A DNA stretch of 64,000 nucleotides from Mesorhizobium sp. WSM4306 (GTDB lineage: Bacteria; Pseudomonadota; Alphaproteobacteria; Rhizobiales; Rhizobiaceae). Both the position numbers and the translations under genes were made by a program. Positions 29,569 through 37,992 of the stretch are shown one piece after another. Each line of letters begins with the position of its first letter. Position 1 is the first letter of the stretch. The notes under the pieces are model-generated. The model did not search any database, had not been told where the DNA came from, and saw nothing but the letters and a program-made list of their open reading frames with translations. Location of the stretch: the NCBI RefSeq assembly GCF_007003975.1, contig NZ_VFTC01000001.1, positions 310,001 to 374,000 of the forward strand. The letters run 5' to 3'.

Positions 29569-31026
29569 TTAGAGGCCGAGGCCGCCGAGGCAGACATATT
29601 TGGTGTCGAGATAGTCCTCGATACCCTGATGTCCGCCTTCCTTGCCGAGGCCCGATTCCTTGACGCCGCCGAACGGCGCTTCCGGCGTGGTGATCAGGCC
29701 TTCATTGACGCCGACCATGCCGTATTTCAGACCCTCCATGACCCGGAAGGCGCGGCCGAGATCGCCGGTGTAGAAATAGGCGGCAAGGCCGAACTCGGTG
29801 TCGTTTGCGAGCGCGATGGCCTCCTCCTCGGTCTCGAACTTGAACACCGGGGCGATCGGGCCAAAGATCTCTTCCTTCATGAAACGCATGTCAGGCTTCG
29901 CGTTGGCGATGACGGTCGGCTGGAAGAACGAGCCGCCAAGCGCATGGCGCTTGCCGCCGGCAACGACCTTGCCGCCCTTGGACGTGGCGTCGGCGATGAA
30001 TTCCTCGACCTTCTCGACCGCCTTCACGTCGATCAGCGGTCCCTGCTGGACGCCCTCTTCCAGGCCCGAGCCAACTTTCAGGCCATTACTGGCTGCGACC
30101 AGCTTCTCGACAAACTTGTCATAGATGCCGGCCTGCACGAGGAAGCGGTTGGTGCAAACGCAGGTCTGGCCGGAATTGCGGTACTTGGCGGTGATGGCAC
30201 CGGCAACGGCACGGTCGAGATCGGCATCGTCGAAGACCAGGAACGGCGCGTTGCCGCCAAGTTCCATCGACACTTTCTTGACGGTGACCGACGACTTCTG
30301 GATCAGGATCTTGCCGACCTCGGTCGAGCCGGTGAAGGTGATCTTCGATATCAGCGGGTTGGCGCAGATCTCGTCGCCGATTTCGGCAGCCGAACCGGTC
30401 AGGATGTTGACGACGCCCTTGGGGAAGCCGACTTCCTCGGCAAGCGCGCCCCAGGCAAGACCGGAATACGGCGTCTGCGAGGCCGGTTTGACCACGGCGG
30501 TGCAGCCGGCGGCAAGCGCCGGGCCGAGCTTGCGGGCAAGCATCGAGGATGGGAAATTCCATGGCGTGATCGCGGCGATGACGCCGACCGGCTCCTTGGT
30601 CACCAGGATGCGGCGATCGCCCCACGGCGACGGCACGACGTCGCCATAAGTGCGGCGGCCTTCTTCGGCGAACCACATGATGTAGGCGGCGGCAGAGCCG
30701 ATCTCGCCCTTGGATTCGGCCAGCGACTTGCCCTGCTCGATGGTGAGCAGTTCGGCCAGCACGTCCTGATTGTCCATCATCGCGTCATGCAGCTTGCGCA
30801 AGAGCTTCGAGCGTTCGAGCGCAGTGGTCTTGCGCCAGGTCTTGAAGGCCTCGGCGGCGGCTTCGATGGCGCGGCGGGTTTCCGCCTTGCCCGACTTCGG
30901 CACGGTGCCGATCTTGAGGCCGGTGGCCGGGTTGTTGACGTCCACCGTCTGGCCGCTGTCGGCCTGCACCCATTCGCCGTTGATGAGATTGGCCTGGCGC
31001 ATGAAATGGCTGGTTTTCTGAAGCAT
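29569..31026 (-). CDS. gabD: NAD(P)-dependent succinate-semialdehyde dehydrogenase
   Basis: This 485-aa aldehyde dehydrogenase has ITPWNFPSSMLARKLGPALA, FTGSTEVGK, the general-base Glu in MELGGNAPFLVF and the catalytic Cys in NSGQTCVCTNRF. The NSGQTCVC context and the C-terminal PFGGVKESGLGKEGG are typical of GabD, which oxidises succinate semialdehyde to succinate in the GABA shunt. No GABA transaminase is adjacent, although a class III aminotransferase lies near 60 kb. It is probably a single-gene transcript. Confidence 0.9.
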   Translation of the reverse strand: MLQKTSHFMRQANLINGEWVQADSGQTVDVNNPATGLKIGTVPKSGKAETRRAIEAAAEAFKTWRKTTALERSKLLRKLHDAMMDNQDVLAELLTIEQGKSLAESKGEIGSAAAYIMWFAEEGRRTYGDVVPSPWGDRRILVTKEPVGVIAAITPWNFPSSMLARKLGPALAAGCTAVVKPASQTPYSGLAWGALAEEVGFPKGVVNILTGSAAEIGDEICANPLISKITFTGSTEVGKILIQKSSVTVKKVSMELGGNAPFLVFDDADLDRAVAGAITAKYRNSGQTCVCTNRFLVQAGIYDKFVEKLVAASNGLKVGSGLEEGVQQGPLIDVKAVEKVEEFIADATSKGGKVVAGGKRHALGGSFFQPTVIANAKPDMRFMKEEIFGPIAPVFKFETEEEAIALANDTEFGLAAYFYTGDLGRAFRVMEGLKYGMVGVNEGLITTPEAPFGGVKESGLGKEGGHQGIEDYLDTKYVCLGGLGL

Positions 31027-31211
31027 GGTCTAGCCTCCGTTCGGCGCACTGACGGGCCGGTTTCTGGATCTCTTTGACGAGCGTGCACAAGGCGGCGGTG
31101 CCGGCACGCTGGAGCCACTGCTCTTTACCTAGGGCAAGCCCCGCAAGCAATTGCAAGATGGCATATAGGGGTTGGGCCAGCGCAAGACGAGAGCCGCACG
31201 CAAGTTAGCCC

Positions 31212-32162
31212 CTAACCAAAGACATGAACCACCACTGTCAGCCAGAAGGTCGTCGTGAAAGCGGCACAAGCCGTGGCGATGGTCATCTGGTTCGACGCCA
31301 GCGCCTGGCCAGTGTTGAACTGCACGGCGATCAGATAGGAATTGACCCCGGATGGCATCGCGGCGACCATCACAGCCACCTTGGCCGTCAGCGGCGGCAG
31401 GCCGAGCAGCCAGACGAAGACCAGCACCAGCGCCGGCATCAGGAAAAGTTTCAGTGCCGAAAGCACCAGCGCCGGCCTGACATTTCCCGAAATGCCGAAG
31501 CGGCGCAGGCTGAGCCCCATGGCAAACAGCGCCACCGGCGCCGCCGTAGCGGCCAGCGCATCGACCAGGCGCATGGCGACATCAGGTAGCGGCGCACCGG
31601 TGATGCGCCATGCAAGCCCCACCAGAATGCCGATGACCAACGGATTCATGAACAGCCGCCTGAGGAAGCTACGGACAACGCGCCAGGGATGCATGGGTTC
31701 GCCACTGCCGCGGCCGAACACTTCGAACAGCACGATCGAGGCCATCAGCATGATCGGCAGATGCACCGAGACCAGCAGAGACAGCACCTCGAAGCCATCC
31801 GCTCCGAATATGCCGAGTATAAAGGGCGCGCCGAGCAGCACAACATTGGAAAACGCCGACGACACGCCGCCGACGACACCGGCGCGGGCATCCCTGCCGA
31901 AAATGCGCGTGGTGACCAGATGGCCGGCGGCCCAGGTGATGGCGACTGCCGCGAAATAGGCGAACCACAGCGGCCATGGCGCCACGCCGTGGAAGTCGGA
32001 CCTCACCATCGTCTGGAACAGAAGCAGCGGCATCGCCACGTTGACGGCGAATTCGGAGATGCCGTCGCCGCTCGCCGGCCTGAGATAGCCGGTCCACCCG
32101 GCGATATAGCCGAGCGCGACAAGACTGAAGACGAAGAGGACGGTTTCGGTAAGCGGCGACAT
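31212..32162 (-). CDS. AEC family transporter (auxin efflux carrier-like)
   Basis: This 316-aa protein has about ten hydrophobic segments in two five-helix bundles. The N-terminal bundle includes SEFAVNVAMPLLLFQTM and the C-terminal bundle MPSGVNSYLIAVQFNTG, both with the broken-helix Pro/Asn features of the AEC fold. Bacterial AEC members carry organic acids such as malate or malonate. The start MSPLTETVLF at 32162 is preferred over a frame that would add 35 charged residues. It is divergent from the caspase-like gene. Confidence 0.83.
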   Translation of the reverse strand: MSPLTETVLFVFSLVALGYIAGWTGYLRPASGDGISEFAVNVAMPLLLFQTMVRSDFHGVAPWPLWFAYFAAVAITWAAGHLVTTRIFGRDARAGVVGGVSSAFSNVVLLGAPFILGIFGADGFEVLSLLVSVHLPIMLMASIVLFEVFGRGSGEPMHPWRVVRSFLRRLFMNPLVIGILVGLAWRITGAPLPDVAMRLVDALAATAAPVALFAMGLSLRRFGISGNVRPALVLSALKLFLMPALVLVFVWLLGLPPLTAKVAVMVAAMPSGVNSYLIAVQFNTGQALASNQMTIATACAAFTTTFWLTVVVHVFG

Positions 32163-32272
32163 TTCCCGAGGGATAAGCGAGCCATGGTCGCGGCGCAATC
32201 GCGCCCGAATTTGATCATCGTCGGCCGGCAGGCTTATAGAGGGTTTGGAGCATTGGGCGGACGACACGACAA

Positions 32273-35200
32273 ATGGCCTTTGTTGCCACCTCGAAAGGCA
32301 ATCTTGTCCGGCAGCTGGCGGCTTTCGTCACCGTGCTGCTTTGCCTTGCCGTATCTGTGGCTGAGGCCACTGAGACCAAAAGCCTCAAGGGCGTGGCGCT
32401 GATCATCGGTCAGTCGAAATACGAACATATCGCGGCCCTTGCCAATCCGGCCAATGACGCCCGAGACGTGGCCAAGATGCTGACCGACCTCGGCTTCGAC
32501 GCCCGCAATGTCACCGACCGCGATGCCGCCAAGCTGAAGCGCGACCTCGACCGCTTCGTCGAGGACGCCGAAGGCGCTGATGTCGCTTTCATCTACTATT
32601 CCGGCCACGGCATCGAAGCCGGCGGCGAGAATTATCTTGTGCCGGTCGACGCCGATCTCTCCTCGCTGAAGAATGCCGGTGAGGCGCTGGTGCCGATTTC
32701 CACCGTCATGGACGAGCTGAAGAAGACCGTGCCGGTGACGATCGTGCTGCTCGACGCCTGCCGCACCAATCCGTTTCCGGCCGACGCGGTCGTGCGCCGG
32801 GCGCCGACGGCTTCCGCCGAGCCCATCGGCACCGGCGGGCTGGAACCGGTGCGCGGCGCCAAGGCGCTCGGCAATGCCTCGGCCGACGATGCGAGCCTCG
32901 GCACGGTGGTGGGCTTTGCCGCCGAACCGGGCCGCCCGGCACTCGACGGCGCCGCCGGCGAAAACAGCCCCTACGCAACCGCCCTGCTGCGCCATCTCAC
33001 GGCGATGAAGGGTACGGAATTCGGCTCGGTCATGCGCATGGTCACCGAAGAAGTCTATCTCGACACCAAGGCTAAGCAGCGCCCCTGGGTCAGCGAGAGC
33101 CTGCGCCGGTTGCTCTATTTCGGCGTCGCGCCGCCGGAGCCGACCGGCGATGACGGGCTGATCACCGGCGAGAGGCGGCAATTGCTGCTGACCATTTCGG
33201 ACCTGCCCGACCCCAAGCGGGCGCAGGTGGAACTCGCCTCGCTTCAGGACGGTGTGCCGCTCGACGCGCTCTACGGCGTGCTCAAGGCGCTCGGCACGGA
33301 AAAGATCCCCGAAGATCCGAACGACCTGCAGAAGGTGCTGGACGGCCAGGCCGAGCGCCTGAAGAAGATGATGGCCGAACGCGCGGCGCTGCGCACTGAC
33401 GACCCCGAAATCTCGCGCCTCGTCGCCTCCGCCGACAAGGCCATCAACCAGGGCGCCATGGTGACGGCACGCAAATTCCTTGATGACGCGGTCGGCCGGG
33501 TCGAGGAAAACAGCGGTGCAGTTGACGAGGCCGAGGATCTGGTCAAGCAAAAGCGCATTGCCGACGCCGCCGTCTACGCCAAACGCGCCGACGCCGCCGC
33601 GCTGGTCTTCGACTACAAATCCGCCGCCAGTGACTACGCCAAGGCGTTTTCGCTGGTCGAGAAATGGGACGACAAGCTGCGCTGGAACTACAAGAACCAG
33701 GAGGCCGAGGCGCTCAACGCTCATGGCTCAGCTTCCGGCGATCTCGATGCGCTGCAGCAGGCAATCGAAGCCTACCGTGTCATCCTCAACTTCATTCCTG
33801 ATGGTGAACAGAATCGCGATTGGGCAATCACTCGCAACAACATGGCGGTTGTGCTGCAAACCATCGGTGAACGCGAAACCGAGACCACGCATTTGGACGA
33901 GGCGGCGCAGATCTTCCGCGATTCACTTGTCGTCTTCGAGCGCGAGAAAGACGATCGCAACTGGGCTGCGGCGCAGAACAACCTTTCCAACGTGCTGCTG
34001 AAGATAGGGGAGCGCGAAAGCGATCCGAAGCGCCTCAACGATGCGGTGGTGGCCATGCGCGCCGCCCTGGAGAAGCGCCCGCGCGACAAGCTGCCGCTCG
34101 ACTGGGCCGCGTCGCAGAACAATCTCGGCCTGGCGCTCTATGCCCTTTCCGAGCGCGAGCCCGGCGGCGAGCATCTGAAGGACGCGGAAGCCGCCTACCG
34201 CCTGGCGCTCGAGGAATACACGCGCGAGAAAGCTCCCGTGGAATGGGCGATGGTCCAGAACAATCTCGGCAACACGCTGGTTACGCTCGGCATCCAGCTC
34301 AACGAAAAGGCCAAGATCAATGAGGCGGCCGACGCTTTTCGCGCCGCACTCGAAGTGCGAACCCGCGAAACCTTCCCGGTGTCCTGGGCCACCAGTCGCC
34401 TCAACCTCGGCAATGCGCTGAGCGGTGTTGCCCGCTTCGATATGGGCACGGCCACGCTCGACGAAGCAGCGGCTGCTTACGACGACGCGCTGACCGTGTT
34501 CACCCGCCAGCGCTTCCCGATGGACTGGGCGTCGGCCCAGAACAATCTCGGTTCGATCTATCAGACGCTTGGTCAGCGGACGCGTGATGCGGCCAAGCTG
34601 GAACAGTCGGCCGCGGCCTTCCAAGCCGCTCGGCAGGTGTATGTCAGGCGGAAGTTCCCGCAGGACTGGGCTATGAGCTACTACAATCTTGGCAACACGC
34701 TGCAGCTGCTGGGCGGCGTGACCGACAAGCCCGAGCACTATAGCGATGCGGTCGACGCCTACGGCAATGCGTTGCGCGAGTACAAGCGCGAGACGAACCC
34801 GCGGCAATGGGCACTGGCCCAGGCCGGCCTGGGCTCGACGCTGCACTGGCTGAGCATGAGCAATGGTGATGCCAAGACCCTGCAGGATTCGATCGATGCG
34901 CGGCGGGCAGCGCTTGAAATACTCACCCTCGAGGCGGCACCGGTCGACTGGGCCAATGCTCAAAATGGCATCGGCATGAGCCTGCTCAACCTCGGCAATC
35001 TCCAGCGGACCGACAAATATCTCAACGACGCCGAAGCGGCGTTCACGGCGACGCTGAAGGTGTTTACGCGCGAAAGCCAGCCGCTGCAGTGGGCCTTCGA
35101 GCAGAACAATCTCGGTGACGTCCACTGGAACCGCGCCAGCTACGGCGCGGGCAAGCCGGAATACCTCAAGGCAATCGAATTCTTCGAGAACGCCAAGCAG

Positions 35201-35287
35201 GGCTTTACTGAAGCCGGCTACACGATCCCAATCTCGCTCACCGACCAGAAGATCGATCTGGCGAAGAAGCAGATGGCGAAAAAGTGA
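32273..35287 (+). CDS. Secreted caspase-fold protein with a long TPR array
   Basis: This 1004-aa protein has an N-terminal signal or anchor (AAFVTVLLCLAVSVAEA). A C14/caspase domain occupies about residues 38-300: GVALIIGQSKY, catalytic His112 in FIYYSGHGIE, and catalytic Cys163 in VLLDACR. A linker with a helical stretch follows, then about ten TPR-type repeats of 45-50 residues from about 500 to 960. Each repeat carries a W-A-x2-QNNLG-like core, for example DWAASQNNLG, EWAMVQNNLG, SWATSRLNLG and DWASAQNNLG. Caspase-fold peptidases cleave after basic or acidic residues; the TPRs probably bind a partner. It stands alone, with a weak SD and a histidine phosphatase gene 102 nt downstream. The substrate is unknown. 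Confidence 0.85.
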   Translation: MAFVATSKGNLVRQLAAFVTVLLCLAVSVAEATETKSLKGVALIIGQSKYEHIAALANPANDARDVAKMLTDLGFDARNVTDRDAAKLKRDLDRFVEDAEGADVAFIYYSGHGIEAGGENYLVPVDADLSSLKNAGEALVPISTVMDELKKTVPVTIVLLDACRTNPFPADAVVRRAPTASAEPIGTGGLEPVRGAKALGNASADDASLGTVVGFAAEPGRPALDGAAGENSPYATALLRHLTAMKGTEFGSVMRMVTEEVYLDTKAKQRPWVSESLRRLLYFGVAPPEPTGDDGLITGERRQLLLTISDLPDPKRAQVELASLQDGVPLDALYGVLKALGTEKIPEDPNDLQKVLDGQAERLKKMMAERAALRTDDPEISRLVASADKAINQGAMVTARKFLDDAVGRVEENSGAVDEAEDLVKQKRIADAAVYAKRADAAALVFDYKSAASDYAKAFSLVEKWDDKLRWNYKNQEAEALNAHGSASGDLDALQQAIEAYRVILNFIPDGEQNRDWAITRNNMAVVLQTIGERETETTHLDEAAQIFRDSLVVFEREKDDRNWAAAQNNLSNVLLKIGERESDPKRLNDAVVAMRAALEKRPRDKLPLDWAASQNNLGLALYALSEREPGGEHLKDAEAAYRLALEEYTREKAPVEWAMVQNNLGNTLVTLGIQLNEKAKINEAADAFRAALEVRTRETFPVSWATSRLNLGNALSGVARFDMGTATLDEAAAAYDDALTVFTRQRFPMDWASAQNNLGSIYQTLGQRTRDAAKLEQSAAAFQAARQVYVRRKFPQDWAMSYYNLGNTLQLLGGVTDKPEHYSDAVDAYGNALREYKRETNPRQWALAQAGLGSTLHWLSMSNGDAKTLQDSIDARRAALEILTLEAAPVDWANAQNGIGMSLLNLGNLQRTDKYLNDAEAAFTATLKVFTRESQPLQWAFEQNNLGDVHWNRASYGAGKPEYLKAIEFFENAKQGFTEAGYTIPISLTDQKIDLAKKQMAKK

Positions 35288-35389
35288 AGTTGCGGATGGA
35301 GCGTCCGCCTTTCGCTTGTCTTTGTGGCGGCTTTCCGATCCCTATATGCGAATGACCGGGGCCGACATCCGGCTCTCGGAAGGTTTCAG

Positions 35390-35938
35390 ATGATTCGATT
35401 TGTGCTGGCGCTATTTCTGCTTGTTCTCCCCGCCGTCGCCCATGCGACGGACGCCGGCTGGGCGCTGCTGCGTGACGGCGGCCGTGTCGTGCTGCTGCGC
35501 CATGCGCTGGTCACCGGCACCACCGATCCGGCCAATTTCGACATCGACAACTGCGCCACCCAGGTCAATCTGTCGGCGCGCGGCAAGCAGCAGGCGAACA
35601 AGATCGGCGCCTTGTTCGGCGCCCGCGCCGCCCCTGTTGAGCGCGTGCTATCCAGCCGCTACTGCCGCTGCCTCGACACCGCCCGGATCGCTTTCGAAGC
35701 CGACCCCGAGCCTTTCGCACCGCTCGATCTGCTGCAGAGCGATCCGACCGAGAAGGCCGCGCAGCTTGCCGCGGTCGTGAAGGAAATCCGCGCCTATACC
35801 GGCTCGGACAATCTGGTCATGGTCACGCACCTCGAAAACATCGTGGCGCTGACCGGCGTGTCGCCGCGCGAAGGCGAAGCGGTGGTGGTCGAGCTGCAAG
35901 GCGACGGCCTGCGCGTGCTCGGCCGCGTCACTTTCTGA
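35390..35938 (+). CDS. Periplasmic histidine phosphatase family protein
   Basis: This 182-aa protein has a signal peptide (MIRFVLALFLLVLPAVAHA) and a histidine phosphatase fold. LLRHALVTGTTDP holds the catalytic Arg-His, SSRYCRCLDTA the second Arg, and VMVTHLENIVALTG the second His. The usual RHG reads RHA here. It is secreted or periplasmic and could hydrolyse a phosphate ester. The ATG at 35390 gives the signal peptide at the N terminus. Its link to the upstream caspase-like gene is only positional. Confidence 0.82.
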   Translation: MIRFVLALFLLVLPAVAHATDAGWALLRDGGRVVLLRHALVTGTTDPANFDIDNCATQVNLSARGKQQANKIGALFGARAAPVERVLSSRYCRCLDTARIAFEADPEPFAPLDLLQSDPTEKAAQLAAVVKEIRAYTGSDNLVMVTHLENIVALTGVSPREGEAVVVELQGDGLRVLGRVTF

Positions 35939-36015
35939 CAAGCCCGTCGGCCCCGCGCACTGTTGCCGAAATGCCACCACCGAAAGAAGCCGCAAAGAAG
36001 CCGCCACAATGCCGC

Positions 36016-36044
36016 TTGCGACAACCCGTCGCAGGGTCTATAGG
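36016..36044 (+). promoter_or_regulatory. Candidate sigma-70 promoter for the tRNA-like/slipin locus
   Basis: TTGCGA (36016-36021) and TATAGG (36039-36044) are separated by 17 nt, the best sigma-70-like match upstream of the tRNA-like genes. It predicts a start near 36051 and a leader of about 105 nt. The leader contains a GC-rich hairpin (TGCAGGCGGC, TTT, GCCGCC-CTGCA at 36105-36129). Confidence 0.4.
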
Positions 36045-36155
36045 CGCGCTCCCGGTCACGAAAACCGAAGCGAGCACAACGGTTGGAGCTTTCGTCTCCG
36101 CCCGTGCAGGCGGCTTTGCCGCCCTGCATACGGCGCCGTTTCGGGTGGAGGGATT

Positions 36156-36230
36156 GCGGGTGTAGCTCAGAGGTGAGAGCGCCGGATTTGGGTCCGGAGG
36201 TCGAGGGTTCGAGTCCCTTCATCCACACCA
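36156..36230 (+). tRNA. tRNA-like gene 1 (Pro-UGG-like, 6-nt anticodon loop)
   Basis: This is a full cloverleaf with an encoded CCA (36228-36230). D-arm GCTC/GAGC, anticodon stem CCGGA/TCCGG, T-arm GAGGG-TTCGAGT-CCCTT. The perfect anticodon stem leaves a 6-nt loop, TTTGGG, instead of 7. Read literally the anticodon is UGG (Pro), but the acceptor starts G1-C72, has a C2/A71 mismatch, and lacks the C1-G72 pair expected of bacterial tRNA-Pro. It may not function in translation. Its CCA overlaps the next tRNA-like gene. Confidence 0.6.
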
Positions 36231-36304
36231 CGGATAGCTCAGTTGGGTAGAGCATCAGACGGTTAATCTGATTGTCGAAGGTTCGAATCCTTCTCCATTG
36301 GCCT
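36228..36304 (+). tRNA. tRNA-like gene 2 (Asn-GUU-like, degenerate)
   Basis: This cloverleaf begins at the CCA of tRNA-like gene 1. The D-arm (GCTC/GAGC), anticodon stem (TCAGA/TCTGA) and T-arm (GAAGG-TTCGAAT-CCTTC) are all perfect. The loop CGGTTAA gives anticodon GUU (Asn), but position 33 is G instead of the near-universal U. The acceptor stem pairs at only 5 of 7 positions and the end reads GCCT, not CCA. The conserved arms with decayed acceptor and loop suggest a tRNA mimic or a decaying tRNA. Confidence 0.55.
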
Positions 36305-36669
36305 GATAAGCCAACACCTTTGGGTGGTGTTATCTGAAAAACGGTCCGGGGACCGGAATGCTGAAGACCTGACGAGCCGCCGAAGTCTTCGGGCCAAGGC
36401 AGATCGAAAGATCCGACGCCATCGGCTCGCGGCCAGGCCCGCGGTGATGATCAAGGCGCAGTGTCGCCGGCAAGGGAGGCCAAGGCTTGCCGAGCCCGCT
36501 TCGCTACCCCGCGATCCGCTCCCGAAGGCCCGCCACGGATCGATGTCACCGGTCCCCGGATCATTCATGCCGGGCTGGAAGTACGAGACGATTTGAAACG
36601 AGAAACGAAGGGAAGATCGAAGCATGACGTGACGCCTCGCATGGGGCCATGCCCGACAGGAGTAAGACA
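36305..36669 (+). other. Structured non-coding region between tRNA-like pair and slipin
   Basis: No convincing gene lies in these 365 nt. The first 130 nt are rich in hairpins. AACACC-TTTGGGT-GGTGTT (36313-36331) has a loop identical to seven bases of the tRNA-like 1 anticodon region. CGGTC-CGGG-GACCG lies at 36342-36355. GAAGAC (36363-36368) pairs with GTCTTC (36385-36390). CGAGCCG (36373-36379) pairs with CGGCTCG (36423-36429), interleaved like a pseudoknot. A GATC-GAAA-GATC tetraloop hairpin lies at 36402-36413. The rest looks unstructured apart from the slipin SD AGGAG (36658-36662). Confidence 0.5.
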
Positions 36670-37815
36670 ATGACGACTATTCTCGACAAGGTTCTTGGAC
36701 GCGAGCGCGTCCTCGTAAGGGAAAACGAACGTGCCCTCACCCTCTACAGGGGGGAGATCAAGGCTGTCCTGCTGCCGGGCGAGCATTCGCTCGCCAACCG
36801 GCGCGGCAACCTTGAAGTGTCCCGGCACGATCTGAAGAATCCGGAATTCGTTTCGGCATACGAGAAGGCGTTGTTCGACAAGCTCCCGGATGTGGCCGCG
36901 CGTCATTTCACTGTCGTTCGCACCGGACGCACGGAGGTCGCCGTCATCGAGCGCGACGGCAATCTGCACGCCGCCCTCGCGCCGGACCGCAAGCTGGTGC
37001 TGTGGACGGATGCCGGGCCGTGGAAGGTGACGCTGGTCGACACCGCAGTCGATCTCGCCATCGATCCGGCGCTCATGCGCCGGCTCGGCCAAAGCAGGAA
37101 GACGGAATTGATGTCCGTCCATCCGGTCGTCGATGGCCAGGCCGGACTGCTGTTCGTCGACGGTGTGCTGGTGCGCACGCTTGACGCCGGCGTGCATGCG
37201 TTCTGGAATGTCGGGCGCATGGTGCAGGTGAAGGTCGTCGACCTCAAGCGCCAGTCGCTTGATGTCGCCGGGCAGGAAGTGCTGACCAAGGATCGGGTGA
37301 CGATCCGCGTCAACATCGCCGCCGAATACCAGGTCGTCGACCCGGTCAAGGCGGTGAGCACGGTGAAGGACTTCTCCGAAGCCCTCTACCGCGCCCTGCA
37401 GTACGCCTTCCGCAAGACGCTTGGCGCGCTGACGCTCGACCAGATCCTTGAAAAGAAGGTGACGGTCGATGAGGAGGCGGCGGCCAAGGTCCGTGCCGAC
37501 ATGGCCGCGATCGGGGTCGAGGTCAGCGATATCGCGCTCAAGGATGTGATCCTGCCGGGCGAGATGCGCGAAATCCTCAACCAGGTGGTTTCGGCCGAAA
37601 AGCAGGCCGAGGCCAACGTCATCCGCCGCCGCGAGGAGACGAACGCAACGCGTTCCCTCCTCAACACGGCCAGGGTGATGGCCGAGAACCCGGTGATGCT
37701 GCGGCTGAAGGAGCTTGAGGCCCTGGAAACCATCGCCGGCAAGGTCGAGCGGTTGACCGTCCACAACGGGACGGGCGGACTGCTCAACGACATCGTCAAG
37801 CTTCGCGAAAACTGA
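36670..37815 (+). CDS. Slipin family protein (SPFH/Band 7 domain)
   Basis: This 381-aa protein has an N-terminal region (residues 1-170) without a clear membrane helix. A Band 7/SPFH domain follows at about 150-330: GVLVRTLDAGVHAFWNVGRM, VAGQEVLTKDRVTIRVN, ILPGEMREILNQVVSAEKQA. A helical C terminus with REETNATRSLLNTARVMAENP completes it. Stomatin/slipin proteins scaffold oligomeric assemblies, usually at membranes. The ATG at 36670 has AGGAG 7 nt upstream. It follows the tRNA-like pair and structured leader and is closed by a terminator, so the RNA and protein may form one unit. No NfeD protease partner is present. In some bacteria, slipins occur with RtcB/RtcA RNA-repair genes, which are absent here. 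Confidence 0.83.
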   Translation: MTTILDKVLGRERVLVRENERALTLYRGEIKAVLLPGEHSLANRRGNLEVSRHDLKNPEFVSAYEKALFDKLPDVAARHFTVVRTGRTEVAVIERDGNLHAALAPDRKLVLWTDAGPWKVTLVDTAVDLAIDPALMRRLGQSRKTELMSVHPVVDGQAGLLFVDGVLVRTLDAGVHAFWNVGRMVQVKVVDLKRQSLDVAGQEVLTKDRVTIRVNIAAEYQVVDPVKAVSTVKDFSEALYRALQYAFRKTLGALTLDQILEKKVTVDEEAAAKVRADMAAIGVEVSDIALKDVILPGEMREILNQVVSAEKQAEANVIRRREETNATRSLLNTARVMAENPVMLRLKELEALETIAGKVERLTVHNGTGGLLNDIVKLREN

Positions 37816-37835
37816 GCTGACTTTACGTCAATCGG

Positions 37836-37864
37836 AAGGGCCGCCGGCCTATTGGGCGGCCCTT
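37836..37864 (+). terminator. Intrinsic terminator after slipin
   Basis: AAGGGCCGCC and GGCGGCCCTT form a 10-bp GC-rich stem with a 9-nt loop about 20 nt after the slipin stop. It is followed by CTTGTCTTTAT, a moderate T-rich tail. It separates the slipin unit from acpXL. Confidence 0.65.
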
Positions 37865-37992
37865 CTTGTCTTTATGGGAAGGCCATCCCATCTGCGCCCG
37901 GCGCATCAGGCCTTTTCCTGCCGGGAAAAACCGATTAGACAGCGCCCAAACCAGATGCGGACAGATTCCGCCCGCAACCGAAGGAAGAGCCC

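Noticed and set aside
35794..36255. Minus-strand open frame running through the first tRNA-like gene
   Set aside because: Its GLEPSTSGPKSGALTSEL segment is the antisense translation of the tRNA-like gene, a familiar artefact.
36156..36440. Two-piece tmRNA or an integration site at the tRNA genes
   Set aside because: Both units are full cloverleafs with no tag-peptide frame, and there is no integrase or duplicated tRNA end nearby.
36324..36596. 90-aa plus-strand open frame in the slipin leader
   Set aside because: It overlaps dense RNA hairpins, has a composition unlike proteins of this genome and no SD.
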